Positions 17,127 to 26,171 of a stretch of 64,000 bases of DNA are shown piece after piece. The notes under the pieces are model-generated. The model made no database searches. It was given only the letters and a program-made list of their open reading frames with translations, and had not been told where the DNA came from. The stretch spans positions 1 to 64,000 of the forward strand of contig NZ_JAUSLT010000021.1 of assembly GCF_030646015.1 (NCBI RefSeq). The letters are read 5' to 3'. The translations under genes and the position numbers were made by a program. Numbering within the stretch: position 1 is the stretch's first letter; each line of letters begins with the position of its first letter. This stretch comes from Bradyrhizobium sp. (GTDB lineage Bacteria > Pseudomonadota > Alphaproteobacteria > Rhizobiales > Xanthobacteraceae).

Positions 17127-17160
17127 CGAAATAAGATGCAGCTTTCCCAGGCCGCAACTG

Positions 17161-17188
17161 CTATTATATGACTGAAAACATATCATAG
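17161..17188. promoter_or_regulatory. Probable TetR operator, 28-base imperfect palindrome
   Basis: CTATTATATG at 17161-17170 mirrors CATATCATAG at 17179-17188 with one mismatch per 10-base arm and an 8-base spacer. It ends 21 bases before the TetR start codon, the usual place for autoregulation. The ATATGAC core recurs upstream of the thioesterase gene. Confidence 0.6.
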
Positions 17189-17209
17189 ACCAGCAGCTGC
17201 AGGATTGCG

Positions 17210-17818
17210 ATGCGCTATTCCAGGGAACACAAGCTCGAGACCCACGACCGGATCGTGAAGAAGGCGTCGGTGCGGATTCGCGAAAAGGGCGCCCATGGCA
17301 TCGGCGTCGCCGATTTGATGAAGGATGCGGGGCTGACCCATGGCGGGTTCTACGCCCATTTCGATTCGCGTGAGGCGCTGGTGATCGAGGCCTTCGCCTA
17401 CGCGATGGACCGTTCGACCGAACGCTGGCGCAAGATGACGGAAACCATCCCGCCGGAAAAGCGCATGGCCTCCATCGTGGAAACCTATCTGACCCCGCTG
17501 CATCGTGACGATCCCGGCCACGGCTGCGCCATCACGGCGCTGGGTGCGGAAATCGCCCGCGAGAGTCCAAAAACCCGAAAGGCGTTCGCGGCCAAGCTGG
17601 AGCAGATGGTCGACATGATCGCAGACCAGGTACCGGACGTTCCGCGCAAGGCCGCGCGCAAACAGGCCCTGGCGACGCTGTCGACCATGGTGGGAACGCT
17701 GGTGCTGTCCCGCATCGCTGGATCGGGCGAATTTTCGGACGACATTCTGGGCGCGGGGCGTGACGCTGCGCTGGGTCGTGCGGTAGCGAAGCCGGCAAGG
17801 AAGTCCAGAACTGCGTAG
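17210..17818 (+). CDS. TetR family transcriptional regulator
   Basis: This is a 202-residue repressor-type protein. The N-terminal helix-turn-helix occupies about residues 10-56, with IVKKASVRIREKGAHGIGVADLMKDAG and then LTHGGFYAHFDSREAL, a classic TetR recognition-helix region. The C-terminal ligand-binding domain (about 80-190) includes HGCAITALGAEIARES and suggests the AcrR/NemR-like group. It likely represses itself through the palindrome just upstream, and perhaps the thioesterase and thiolase genes, which carry related sites. Its TAG stop lies within the first GTAGGG of a repeat element. Confidence 0.9.
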   Translation: MRYSREHKLETHDRIVKKASVRIREKGAHGIGVADLMKDAGLTHGGFYAHFDSREALVIEAFAYAMDRSTERWRKMTETIPPEKRMASIVETYLTPLHRDDPGHGCAITALGAEIARESPKTRKAFAAKLEQMVDMIADQVPDVPRKAARKQALATLSTMVGTLVLSRIAGSGEFSDDILGAGRDAALGRAVAKPARKSRTA

Positions 17819-17826
17819 GGTGCTGC

Positions 17827-17910
17827 GTAGGGTGGGTTAGCGTAGCGTAACCCACCATTGTCTCACTCGCATCCAGATGGTGGGTTACGCCTGCGGCTAA
17901 CCCACCCTAC
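17827..17910. repeat. Palindromic repeat, family A variant (GTAGGGTGGGTTA ends)
   Basis: This 84-base element begins GTAGGGTGGGTTAGCG and ends with GGCTAACCCACCCTAC in inverted orientation, with GTAACCCACCAT and ATGGTGGGTTAC pairing inside. The left end is partly duplicated: CTGCGTAGGGTG occurs twice in tandem at 17811-17834. The TetR stop codon lies in the duplicated left end and the LysR stop codon in the right end. It may serve as a bidirectional terminator. Confidence 0.85.
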
Positions 17911-18824
17911 GATTTAGGCCGATTGAACAGCGCGCGTTCGCGCTCCACCGTCTCGTAGATATAATCCGCGACGGCGCGGATCCGCGCCAGGTCCTTGCTG
18001 TCGGCATGCATCAACAGCCAGAAGCTGCGCGAGATCGAGATTTCGTCCGGCAGGATCGGCCGCAGCTCGGGATGCGCCGTCGCCATGAAATGCGGCAGCA
18101 CCGCGATCCCGAACCCGGCGATGGTGGCATTGAGCTGGGCGATCAGATTGGCGCTGCGGAATTTGGCCGAGATCTTCGGCGAGACCTGCGGCAGATAGTC
18201 CAGTTCCGGCGTGAACAGCAGTTCCTCAATGTAGCCGACGAAACGGTGGCTGGGCAGGTCGGCGCGGGATGCGATCGCCGGGCGCTGGTCGAGATAGGCG
18301 GGTGCGGCATAGAGCCCGAGGCTATAGTCGAGCAGCTTGCGCCCGACCACCCGTCCTTCCTTCGGCATCGTCAGGCTGATGGCGATATCGGCCTCGCGCT
18401 TCGACAGGCTGAACAGCCGCGCGGTCGCGACCAGCTGAAGGTCGAGATCCGGGTAGCGCTCGGTGAATGGCAGCAGCCGCGAGGCCAGGAAGTGACTGCC
18501 AAAACCATCGGGCGCGCCGATCCGCACCGTGCCGGTGAGATGGGCGCGTGACCCGCCGACGGCCTCCTGGTTGGCGACGATAGTCGATTCCATCGCCTCC
18601 GCGCTGTTGGCGACGCGCTGGCCGGCTTCGGTCAGCAGATACCCGGTCTTGCGGCGGTCGAACAGCTTTGCCTTGAGATGCCGCTCCAGCCGGTCGACAC
18701 GCCGGATCACTGTGGCATGATCGACGCCGAGCTGTTTCGCGGCAGCGGAGACCGATCCGCCGCGCACAATGGCCAAGAGGAAGCGGAAGTCGTCCCAATC
18801 GATGGCGCCGGCTTGATCCTGCAT
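17907..18824 (-). CDS. LysR family transcriptional regulator
   Basis: This 305-residue regulator has the usual LysR layout. The winged helix-turn-helix at about residues 8-67 includes FRFLLAIVRGGSVSAAAKQLGVDHATVIRRVDRLE. The effector-binding domain starts near residue 95 with TGTVRIGAPDGFGSHFLA. The ATG at 18824 is chosen because it puts the helix-turn-helix at the normal distance from the N-terminus. It is divergent from mmsA with a 102-base gap holding a palindrome, so it probably controls the valine-degradation operon. Its stop codon is supplied by the repeat element at 17827-17910. Confidence 0.9.
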   Translation of the reverse strand: MQDQAGAIDWDDFRFLLAIVRGGSVSAAAKQLGVDHATVIRRVDRLERHLKAKLFDRRKTGYLLTEAGQRVANSAEAMESTIVANQEAVGGSRAHLTGTVRIGAPDGFGSHFLASRLLPFTERYPDLDLQLVATARLFSLSKREADIAISLTMPKEGRVVGRKLLDYSLGLYAAPAYLDQRPAIASRADLPSHRFVGYIEELLFTPELDYLPQVSPKISAKFRSANLIAQLNATIAGFGIAVLPHFMATAHPELRPILPDEISISRSFWLLMHADSKDLARIRAVADYIYETVERERALFNRPKS

Positions 18825-18840
18825 TTCCGCACATCTATGG

Positions 18841-18867
18841 TGCAATATCTCGGACTTGAATACTGCA
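18841..18867. promoter_or_regulatory. Probable LysR-type binding site between lysR and mmsA
   Basis: TGCAATAT at 18841-18848 mirrors ATACTGCA at 18860-18867 with one mismatch and an 11-base spacer. This fits the T-N11-A form of LysR-family sites. It is 17 bases from the lysR start and 60 bases from the mmsA start, suited to autoregulation and activation of mmsA. Confidence 0.6.
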
Positions 18868-18926
18868 AAATGCGGGTCCAAAGGGTCACCAAAGCGATCC
18901 AGCCGGGACCCAGGGAGATTTCTCAC

Positions 18927-20423
18927 ATGCGTACAATCGGACATTTTATCGGCGGCCGCGAGGTCAAGGGCACCTCGGGGCGGACGGCCGACGTTTTCGA
19001 GCCGATGACCGGCGATGTCCAGGCCAAGGTCGATCTGGCCTCCAAGGCGGAAATGCGCGCCGCGGTCGAGAATGCCAAGGCCGCCCAAGTCGAGTGGGGC
19101 GCCACCAATCCGCAGCGCCGCGCCCGCATTATGATGAAGTTCCTCGAACTGGCGCAGCGCGACTATGACAAACTCGCGGACCTTTTGGCGCGCGAACACG
19201 GCAAGACCGTTCCCGACGCCAAGGGCGACATCCAGCGCGGCCTCGAAGTGGTCGAATTCGCCTGCGGCATCCCGCATTTGATGAAGGGCGAATACACCGA
19301 GGGCGCCGGCCCCGGCATCGACATCTATTCGATGCGTCAGCCGCTCGGAGTCGTCGCCGGCATCACCCCGTTCAATTTTCCGGCGATGATCCCGATGTGG
19401 AAATTCGCGCCCGCGATCGCTTGCGGCAATGCGTTCGTCCTAAAACCGTCGGAGCGCGATCCCGGCGTGCCGATGACGCTGGCGGCGCTGATGATCGAGG
19501 CCGGCCTGCCGCCGGGCATTCTCAACGTCGTCAACGGTGACAAGGAAGCGGTCGACGCCATCCTCGACGATCCCGACATCAAGGCCGTTGGCTTCGTCGG
19601 CTCCTCGCCGATCGCGCAATATATCTATGAGCGCGCCGCCCAGACCGGCAAGCGCGCGCAGTGTTTTGGCGGCGCCAAGAACCACGCCATCATCATGCCG
19701 GACGCCGACATGGACCAGACCGTCGATGCCCTGATCGGCGCCGGCTACGGTTCGGCCGGCGAACGCTGCATGGCGATCTCGGTCGCGGTGCCCGTCGGCA
19801 AGACCACCGCCGACCGCCTGATGGAGAAACTGATCCCGCGCGTCGAGGCCCTGAAGATCGGTACCTCGATCGATCCGTCCGCCGATTTCGGCCCGCTGGT
19901 CACCAGGGCGGCGCTGGAACGCGTCAAGGATTACGTCGAGGTCGGCATCAAGGAAGGCGCCACGCTCGCAGTCGACGGCCGCGGCTTCAAGATGCAGGGC
20001 TATGAAAACGGCTTCTACATGGGCGGCTGCCTGTTCGACAACGTCACCAAGGACATGCGGATCTACAAGGAAGAGATCTTTGGCCCCGTGCTCTCGGTGG
20101 TGCGCGCGCACGACTACAACGAGGCGCTCGCTTTGCCCTCCGATCACGACTACGGCAATGGTGTAGCGATCTTCACCCGCGACGGCGACGCCGCGCGCGA
20201 TTTTGCCGCCAAGGTCAATGTCGGCATGGTCGGCATCAACGTGCCGATCCCGGTGCCGATCGCCTACTACACCTTCGGCGGCTGGAAGAAGTCCGGCTTC
20301 GGCGACCTCAACCAGCACGGTCCGGACTCGATCCGCTTCTACACCAAGACCAAGACGGTGACCGCGCGCTGGCCTTCCGGCGTCAAGGAAGGCGCGGAGT
20401 TCTCGATTCCGACGATGAACTGA
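18927..20423 (+). CDS. mmsA: Methylmalonate-semialdehyde dehydrogenase (CoA-acylating)
   Basis: This 498-residue aldehyde dehydrogenase oxidises methylmalonate semialdehyde to propionyl-CoA in valine (and thymine) breakdown, using NAD+ and CoA. Features seen are the NAD-binding and substrate stretch [20 protein letters not shown], typical of MmsA, and the catalytic Cys281 in [23 protein letters not shown] and the C-terminal [18 protein letters not shown] are also present. The start at 18927 has AGGGAG nine bases upstream and gives the family's normal length. It heads an operon with the acyl-CoA dehydrogenase, hydrolase and mmsB genes, all steps of one pathway. Confidence 0.96.
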   Translation: MRTIGHFIGGREVKGTSGRTADVFEPMTGDVQAKVDLASKAEMRAAVENAKAAQVEWGATNPQRRARIMMKFLELAQRDYDKLADLLAREHGKTVPDAKGDIQRGLEVVEFACGIPHLMKGEYTEGAGPGIDIYSMRQPLGVVAGITPFNFPAMIPMWKFAPAIACGNAFVLKPSERDPGVPMTLAALMIEAGLPPGILNVVNGDKEAVDAILDDPDIKAVGFVGSSPIAQYIYERAAQTGKRAQCFGGAKNHAIIMPDADMDQTVDALIGAGYGSAGERCMAISVAVPVGKTTADRLMEKLIPRVEALKIGTSIDPSADFGPLVTRAALERVKDYVEVGIKEGATLAVDGRGFKMQGYENGFYMGGCLFDNVTKDMRIYKEEIFGPVLSVVRAHDYNEALALPSDHDYGNGVAIFTRDGDAARDFAAKVNVGMVGINVPIPVPIAYYTFGGWKKSGFGDLNQHGPDSIRFYTKTKTVTARWPSGVKEGAEFSIPTMN

Positions 20424-20437
20424 TCGCGTCGGGACAG

Positions 20438-21583
20438 ATGCACTTCGCTCTCAACGAGGACCAGATTGCGGTTCGCGATATGGCGCGGGAATTTGCCGCG
20501 GAAAAGATCGCGCCTCATGCAGTGCGCTGGGACGAGGAGAAGCATTTTCCGGTCGACGTGATGCGCGAGGCCGCCAGTCTCGGCATCGGCGGCGTCTATA
20601 TCCGCGACGATGTCGGCGGCTCGGGGATGACGCGGTTCGATGCGGCGCTGATCTTCGAGGCGCTGGCGCAGGGCTGTCCGACGGTGTCGGCGTTCATTTC
20701 GATCCACAACATGGCCTCCTGGATGATCGATGCCTATGGCAACGACAGCCAGCGCCAGAAGTGGCTGCCAAGACTGTGCACCATGGAGCTGCTGGCGAGC
20801 TATTGCCTGACCGAGCCGGGTTCCGGCTCGGACGCCGCGGCACTGCGCACCCGTGCGGTGCGCGACGGCGATCATTATGTGCTCAACGGCCAGAAACAGT
20901 TCATCTCCGGCGCAGGGAAGGGCGATCTCTATGTGGTGATGGTGCGGACCGGCGCCGACGGCCCGGGCGGCATCTCGACGCTGGTGATCGAGGGCGATAC
21001 GCCGGGCCTGTCGTTCGGCGCCAATGAACGCAAGATGGGCTGGAACGCGCAGCCGACCCGCGCGGTGATTTTTGAGAATGCCCGCGTGCCTGTCGCCAAT
21101 CGCCTGGGCGACGAGGGCATCGGGTTCAAGATCGCGATGGCCGGGCTCGACGGCGGCCGCATCAACATCGCGGCCTGCTCGCTCGGCGGCGCGCAATGCG
21201 CGCTCGACAAGTCGCTGGCCTACATGAAAGAGCGCAAGGCCTTTGGAAAGCGCCTCGATGAGTTCCAGGCGCTGCAGTTTCGTCTCGCCGACATGGCGAC
21301 CGAGCTGGAGGCGGCGCGGACTTTCGTGTGGCGGGCAGCGGCGGCACTGGACCGCAAGGATGCCGACGCCACCATGCTGTGCGCGATGGCAAAGCGCTTC
21401 GGCACCGATGTCGGCTTCGAGGTCGCCAACCAGGCGCTGCAGCTGCATGGCGGCTACGGCTATCTCAGCGAATACGGCATCGAGAAGATCGTGCGCGATC
21501 TGCGCGTGCATCAAATTCTGGAAGGCACCAACGAGATCATGCGGCTGATCGTATCGCGAAAACTGATCGAGGGCGCGCGATGA
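20438..21583 (+). CDS. Acyl-CoA dehydrogenase, probably isobutyryl-CoA dehydrogenase
   Basis: This 381-residue FAD enzyme should oxidise isobutyryl-CoA to methacrylyl-CoA, the step before the hydratase in valine degradation. The family signatures are [16 protein letters not shown] (about 125-140) and [23 protein letters not shown] near the C-terminus. EGTNEIMRL carries the catalytic Glu at the position used by short and branched-chain dehydrogenases. It starts 14 bases after mmsA, and its TGA overlaps the next ATG (ATGA). The isobutyryl specificity is inferred from the operon. Confidence 0.92.
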   Translation: MHFALNEDQIAVRDMAREFAAEKIAPHAVRWDEEKHFPVDVMREAASLGIGGVYIRDDVGGSGMTRFDAALIFEALAQGCPTVSAFISIHNMASWMIDAYGNDSQRQKWLPRLCTMELLASYCLTEPGSGSDAAALRTRAVRDGDHYVLNGQKQFISGAGKGDLYVVMVRTGADGPGGISTLVIEGDTPGLSFGANERKMGWNAQPTRAVIFENARVPVANRLGDEGIGFKIAMAGLDGGRINIAACSLGGAQCALDKSLAYMKERKAFGKRLDEFQALQFRLADMATELEAARTFVWRAAAALDRKDADATMLCAMAKRFGTDVGFEVANQALQLHGGYGYLSEYGIEKIVRDLRVHQILEGTNEIMRLIVSRKLIEGAR

Positions 21584-22665
21584 CGGCGGCCGCGGCTGTC
21601 ACAGGCTCCGAACCCGACCTGATCGCGCGGCGCGAGGGGGCGGCCGGCGTCATCCGGCTCAACCGTCCCAAGGCGATCAACGCGGTGACGCTGGAGATGT
21701 TTCGTGATGTCGACAAGGCGCTCGACGCATTCGAGGCGGACCCGGCGGTCGGCGTGATCCTGCTGGAAGGCGCCGGCGAGCGTGGCCTCTGTGCCGGCGG
21801 CGATATCCGCGCGCTGTATGAAGATTCCAAAGTCAGGGGCGATCTGGGAAAAATCCTGTGGCGCGAGGAGTACATCCTCAACGCCCGCATCGCCAAATTC
21901 CAAAAGCCCTATATTTCCTTCATGGACGGCATCGTGATGGGTGGCGGCGTCGGACTGTCCGCGCACAGCAGCCATCGCGTCGTTACCGAGCGGACCAAAC
22001 TCGCGATGCCCGAAGTCGGCCTTGGTTTCTTTCCTGATGTTGGCGGCACCTGGCTGCTGGCGCGCGCGCCGGGCGAGATCGGTACTTATTTTGGACTTAC
22101 GGGCCAGACCATGAACGGACCGGATGCGGTCTACGCCGGGTTTGCGGATGCGGTGGTGCCCTCCGCCAAGCTTGCTTCCTTGCGTGAAGCGCTAACAAAA
22201 CTGCGGCCCGGCGTGACCTCAGCGGAAGTCAAAAGCGTCATCGACGGCTTTGCCACCGGCGAGACGTCGGGACCGGTCGCGGCGATCGAGCCGCAGATCG
22301 ATGCATGGTTCGGCCATGACCACATGCAGGACATCGTTGCGGCCTTGCAGGCGGACGGCTCGGAGCTGGCGCAGGCGACGCTGAAGACATTGAACGAGAA
22401 ATCGCCGCGCGGCATGGTGGTGGCGCTCAAGCTGATGCGGCTGGCGCGGGCTTCGTCCTCGCTGGAGCAATGCCTGGTGCGGGAGTATCGCGCCGCGCTG
22501 GAAGTGTTCGCCAGCGACGATTTTCGCGAGGGCGTACGCGCCGCCGTGATCGACAAGGACCGTAATCCAAAGTGGTCGCCGCCCCGGATCGAGGATGTGA
22601 CGCCCGAAATGTTGGCGCCTTACTTCGCGGAAATCGGCGCCGACGAACTCAAGTTCAACCAATAA
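21580..22665 (+). CDS. 3-hydroxyisobutyryl-CoA hydrolase (enoyl-CoA hydratase family)
   Basis: This 361-residue crotonase-fold protein belongs to the ECH_2/HIBCH group, which removes CoA from 3-hydroxyisobutyryl-CoA. Seen are [14 protein letters not shown] (oxyanion hole), [20 protein letters not shown] and [21 protein letters not shown], in which the Glu and Asp fit hydrolase active-site positions. Its length is typical of HIBCH and longer than hydratases of about 260 residues. Translation is coupled to the dehydrogenase gene by the ATGA overlap. No separate methacrylyl-CoA hydratase gene is in the operon; another crotonase must supply it. Confidence 0.92.
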   Translation: MTAAAAVTGSEPDLIARREGAAGVIRLNRPKAINAVTLEMFRDVDKALDAFEADPAVGVILLEGAGERGLCAGGDIRALYEDSKVRGDLGKILWREEYILNARIAKFQKPYISFMDGIVMGGGVGLSAHSSHRVVTERTKLAMPEVGLGFFPDVGGTWLLARAPGEIGTYFGLTGQTMNGPDAVYAGFADAVVPSAKLASLREALTKLRPGVTSAEVKSVIDGFATGETSGPVAAIEPQIDAWFGHDHMQDIVAALQADGSELAQATLKTLNEKSPRGMVVALKLMRLARASSSLEQCLVREYRAALEVFASDDFREGVRAAVIDKDRNPKWSPPRIEDVTPEMLAPYFAEIGADELKFNQ

Positions 22666-22698
22666 GAACAGCAACGGCTCAAGCGGAGGGAATTTCAG

Positions 22699-23586
22699 AT
22701 GGCAAACATTGCATTCATCGGTCTCGGCAATATGGGCGGGCCGATGGCGGCCAATCTGGTCAAGGCCGGCCACAAGGTGGTCGCGTTCGATCTGGTGGAA
22801 GCGTCACGCGCGCAAGCCAAGGCCGACGGGGCAGGGATCGCCGACAGCTCGGTGGCCGCGGTGAAAGGCGCCGATGTCGTGATCACCATGTTGCCCGCGG
22901 GCAAGCATGTGATGTCGGTGTGGTCCGAGGTCGTTCCGGCCATGACAAAAGGCGCGCTGATCGTCGATTGCTCGACCATCGACGTCGAGAGCGCCAAACA
23001 GGCCCATGCGCTGGCGGCCAAGAATGGTGTCGGCTCGGTCGATGCGCCGGTGTCCGGCGGCACCGGCGGCGCCAGGGGCGCGACACTGACCTTCATGTGC
23101 GGCGGCGAGGACAAGGCTTTTGCGGCGGCCAAGCCGGTGCTCGAAAACATGGGCAAGAAGATCGTTCATTGCGGCGGCGCCGGCGCCGGGCAGGCGGCGA
23201 AGATCTGCAACAACATGATTTTGGGCATTTCCATGATCGCGGTCGGCGAGGCATTTGCGCTCGCCGAAAAACTGGGATTGTCGCATCAGGCGCTGTTCGA
23301 CGTTGCCTCGACCTCGTCGGGACAATGCTGGGCGCTGACCTCCTATTGCCCGGTGCCGGGCCCGGTGCCGACCTCGCCGGCGAACAACGACTACAAACCC
23401 GGTTTCGCCTCGGTGCTGATGGTCAAGGATCTCACGCTGGCGCAGGACGCGGCCAACGCCACCGGTGCCGCGACGCCGCTTGGCAAACATGCGCAGGAAA
23501 TCTACAAGGCATTTGATGCCGCGGGCCACGGCGGGGTGGATTTTTCCGGAATCATCCAGCACGTACGCGGGCTGGCGGGCAAGTGA
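22699..23586 (+). CDS. mmsB: 3-hydroxyisobutyrate dehydrogenase
   Basis: This 295-residue NAD-dependent enzyme oxidises 3-hydroxyisobutyrate to methylmalonate semialdehyde, the substrate of MmsA. The Rossmann motif is GLGNMGGPMAANLVKAGHKV at the N-terminus. The substrate-binding motif DAPVSGGTGGARGATLTFM lies near residue 115. The catalytic Lys sits in GAGAGQAAKICNNMILGI near 170, all standard for the beta-hydroxyacid dehydrogenase family. GGAGGG lies seven bases before the ATG. It closes the valine operon and is followed by a large palindromic repeat. Confidence 0.96.
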   Translation: MANIAFIGLGNMGGPMAANLVKAGHKVVAFDLVEASRAQAKADGAGIADSSVAAVKGADVVITMLPAGKHVMSVWSEVVPAMTKGALIVDCSTIDVESAKQAHALAAKNGVGSVDAPVSGGTGGARGATLTFMCGGEDKAFAAAKPVLENMGKKIVHCGGAGAGQAAKICNNMILGISMIAVGEAFALAEKLGLSHQALFDVASTSSGQCWALTSYCPVPGPVPTSPANNDYKPGFASVLMVKDLTLAQDAANATGAATPLGKHAQEIYKAFDAAGHGGVDFSGIIQHVRGLAGK

Positions 23587-23594
23587 TGACCGTG

Positions 23595-23720
23595 CGTCAT
23601 CCTGAGGTGCTAGCTTTGCGGTGCACTTGCACCGCAGAGCGAGCCTCGAAGGATGACCTGGTTCGGTGCGTGCGGCCATCCTTCGAGGCTCGCCAAAGAG
23701 GCTCGCACCTCAGGATGACG
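23595..23720. repeat. Palindromic repeat, family F (CGTCATCCTGAGGTGC ends)
   Basis: This is an element of about 126 bases that begins CGTCATCCTGAGGTGC and ends GCACCTCAGGATGACG. Internally GAGCCTCGAAGGATG pairs with CATCCTTCGAGGCTC and GGTGCA with TGCACC. It separates mmsB from the acyl-CoA ligase gene and could end the valine operon transcript. Confidence 0.85.
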
Positions 23721-23752
23721 GTTGGGGATGTGGTGAGACCGTAGGGCCTAAC

Positions 23753-25489
23753 ATGACAACATTCCAGGACGCGCGCGCTTTCCTGCTCGAGCACAGGACG
23801 GACTACGACAAGGCGGTCGCGGATTTCCGCTGGCCGGATCCGGTGCCGTTCAACTGGGCGCTGGACTGGTTCGACGCCGAACTGGCTGATAATGCCGACA
23901 GCAAGGACCGTCCGGCGCTGTGGATCGTCGACGCCGGCAGCAACCGCGAGACCAAACTCTCGTTCGAGGCGTTGTCGCGCCGCTCCAACCAGGTGGCAAA
24001 CTTCCTGCGCGCGCAGGGCTTGAAGCGTGGCGATCACCTGCTGCTGCTGCTGGGCAATGTCATTCCACTGTGGGAGACCATGCTGGCGGCGATGAAGCTC
24101 GGCGTGGTGGTGATCCCCGCGACCACACTGCTGACGCCGGACGAACTGCGCGACCGGCTCGATCGCGGCCGCGCCAAAATCGTGGTGGCGACGCAGGACC
24201 AGGTCGCGAAGTTTGCGGGGCTGGGCGGCGACAAACTCATTCGCATCGTGGTAGGCGCGTCGTCGAAGCACGAGGGTTGGCGGCCTTATGAGCAAGCCGC
24301 GGATTTTCCGGAAGGTTTCACGCCGGATGGACCGACCGAGGCGGACGATCCGATGCTGCTGTATTTCACCTCGGGCACGACCGCAAAACCGAAACTGGTG
24401 CGGCACAGCCAGCGCAGCTATCCCGTCGGCGGCCTCTCGACCATGTACTGGCTCGGGCTGCAGCCCGGCGACGTGCATCTGAACATCTCCTCGCCGGGCT
24501 GGGCCAAGCACGCCTGGAGCTGCTTCTTCGCGCCGTGGAATGCCGGCGCCACGGTGTTCGTGGTCAACCAGCCGCGCTTCGACGCCAAGGGCTTGCTCGC
24601 GACCATCGGCCGCTGCGGCGTCACCACGCTGTGCGCGCCACCGACGGTGTGGCGGTTGTTCATTCAGGAGAAGCTCGCCACCTTCAAGGTATCGCTGCGT
24701 GAAGTCTGCGGCGCCGGCGAGCCGCTCAATCCCGAAGTGATCGATCAGGTGCGCATGGCCTGGGGCCTGACCATTCGCGACGGCTACGGCCAGACCGAAA
24801 CCACGGCGCTGGCGGGGAATTCGCCGGGGCAGAAGGTAAAAGTCGGATCGATGGGCCGCCCGCTGCCGGGCTACCGCGTGCAGATCACCGATATCGACGG
24901 CCAAGTCACCAAAGAGGGCGAGGTGACCTTGATGCTCGGGGACGAACGGCCCGCCGGCCTGATGCAGGGCTACCAGGGCGACGACGGCAAACTCTCCGGC
25001 GCCGACGGCGATCTCTATCGCAGCGGTGACGTGGTGTTCGCCGACGACGAGGGCTATCTCACCTTCGTCGGCCGCTCCGACGACGTGTTCAAATCATCGG
25101 ATTACCGGATCAGTCCGTTCGAACTCGAAAGCATCCTGCTGGAGCATGAATCGGTGGCGGAAGCCGCCGTGGTTCCCAGCCCCGATCCGATCCGGCTGGC
25201 GATCCCGAAGGCCTATGTGATGCTGGTGGCGGGCAAGGAACGATCGGCGGAAACCGCGCTGTCGATCTTCCGGCATCTGCACACCCGGCTGGCGCCATTC
25301 AAGCGGATCCGGCGGATCGAACTCGTGACCGAGCTGCCGAAGACGATTTCCGGCAAGATCCGCCGCGTGCAACTGCGCCGGCTGGAGCATGACAATGATC
25401 GCGAAGATTCGCTGCGTGGCGTCGAATTCCGCGAAGAGGATTTTCCAGAGTTGAAGAAGGTAATGCCGGCTGGATCGGCGGAGAACTGA
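23753..25489 (+). CDS. AMP-forming acyl-CoA ligase (medium-chain ACSM type)
   Basis: This 578-residue adenylate-forming enzyme activates a carboxylic acid with ATP and CoA. The ATP loop is LLYFTSGTTAKPK (about residues 205-218). The A5 motif is DGYGQTETT, and the hinge and A8 region is YRSGDVVFADDEGYLTFVGRSDD. The C-terminal catalytic Lys lies in PKTISGKIRR. The N-terminal FNWALDWFD resembles medium-chain acyl-CoA synthetases. The MaoC, SDR and possibly flavoprotein genes follow on the same strand, suggesting a fatty-acid-like degradation set. The actual acid is unknown. Confidence 0.92.
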   Translation: MTTFQDARAFLLEHRTDYDKAVADFRWPDPVPFNWALDWFDAELADNADSKDRPALWIVDAGSNRETKLSFEALSRRSNQVANFLRAQGLKRGDHLLLLLGNVIPLWETMLAAMKLGVVVIPATTLLTPDELRDRLDRGRAKIVVATQDQVAKFAGLGGDKLIRIVVGASSKHEGWRPYEQAADFPEGFTPDGPTEADDPMLLYFTSGTTAKPKLVRHSQRSYPVGGLSTMYWLGLQPGDVHLNISSPGWAKHAWSCFFAPWNAGATVFVVNQPRFDAKGLLATIGRCGVTTLCAPPTVWRLFIQEKLATFKVSLREVCGAGEPLNPEVIDQVRMAWGLTIRDGYGQTETTALAGNSPGQKVKVGSMGRPLPGYRVQITDIDGQVTKEGEVTLMLGDERPAGLMQGYQGDDGKLSGADGDLYRSGDVVFADDEGYLTFVGRSDDVFKSSDYRISPFELESILLEHESVAEAAVVPSPDPIRLAIPKAYVMLVAGKERSAETALSIFRHLHTRLAPFKRIRRIELVTELPKTISGKIRRVQLRRLEHDNDREDSLRGVEFREEDFPELKKVMPAGSAEN

Positions 25490-25492
25490 CGA

Positions 25493-25972
25493 ATGAATGA
25501 AGTCTGGAAGAAACCGCCGATCCCGCTGGATGCCTACATGAAGTTGGTCGGCCATGAAGTCGGGGTGTCGTCATGGCATCTGGTCGATCAGAACAGGATC
25601 AACGTCTACGCCGACGTGATCGAGGATCACCAGTTCATCCATGTCGATCCCGAGCGCGCCAAACGTGAAACCGCGTTCGGCAATACGGTAGCGCACGGCT
25701 TCCTGACGATGTCGCTGATGTCCATCATGTCCTACGAGGTGATGCCTGTGATCGAGGGCACCACCATGGGAGTGAATTACGGTTTTGATAAATTGCGCTT
25801 CCTGTCGCCGGTGCGCGCCGGCTCGCGAGTCCGCGGCCGCTTCACGCTGACCGAAGCGACATTGCGCAAGCCGACGGAACTGCTGTCGCGCACCAACGTG
25901 ACGGTCGAGATCGAGGGTGAGACAAAGCCCGCGCTGGTAGCCGACTGGATCGGGTTGATCTATTTCGCTTAG
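25493..25972 (+). CDS. MaoC family (R)-enoyl-CoA hydratase
   Basis: This 159-residue single-hotdog protein probably hydrates trans-2-enoyl-CoA to the (R)-3-hydroxy form. The hydratase-2-like motif is present as YADVIEDHQFIHVDPERA with its Asp/His pair, followed by FGNTVAHGFLTMSLMS, which contacts substrate. It starts 3 bases after the acyl-CoA ligase stop, so co-transcription is near certain. With the downstream SDR it could form an (R)-specific beta-oxidation pair. Confidence 0.9.
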   Translation: MNEVWKKPPIPLDAYMKLVGHEVGVSSWHLVDQNRINVYADVIEDHQFIHVDPERAKRETAFGNTVAHGFLTMSLMSIMSYEVMPVIEGTTMGVNYGFDKLRFLSPVRAGSRVRGRFTLTEATLRKPTELLSRTNVTVEIEGETKPALVADWIGLIYFA

Positions 25973-25997
25973 GGATTGGCCGCATTGCCGGGGTTGC

Positions 25998-26141
25998 TTA
26001 CCCTCTCCCCTTGTGGGAGAGGGTGGCGCGATGCGAAGCATCGCGACGGGTGAGGGCTTGCCCCAGCGTGCACCGTGCGTGAGGAGAGAAACCCCTCATC
26101 CGGCGCTTCGCGCCACCTTCTCCCACAAGGGGAGAAGGGAA
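25998..26141. repeat. Palindromic repeat, family E (ACCCTCTCCCC ends)
   Basis: This is a long inverted repeat. CCCTCTCCCCTTGTGGGAGA with GGGTGGCGCG on the left mirrors CGCGCCACC followed by TTCTCCCACAAGGGGAGAAG on the right, and GGGTGAGGGC matches CCCCTCATCC inside. Another copy lies at 42718-42842. It separates the MaoC and SDR genes without an obvious separate promoter. Confidence 0.85.
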
Positions 26142-26171
26142 GAATGAACTCTGAATTCGGGATTGCTACAC

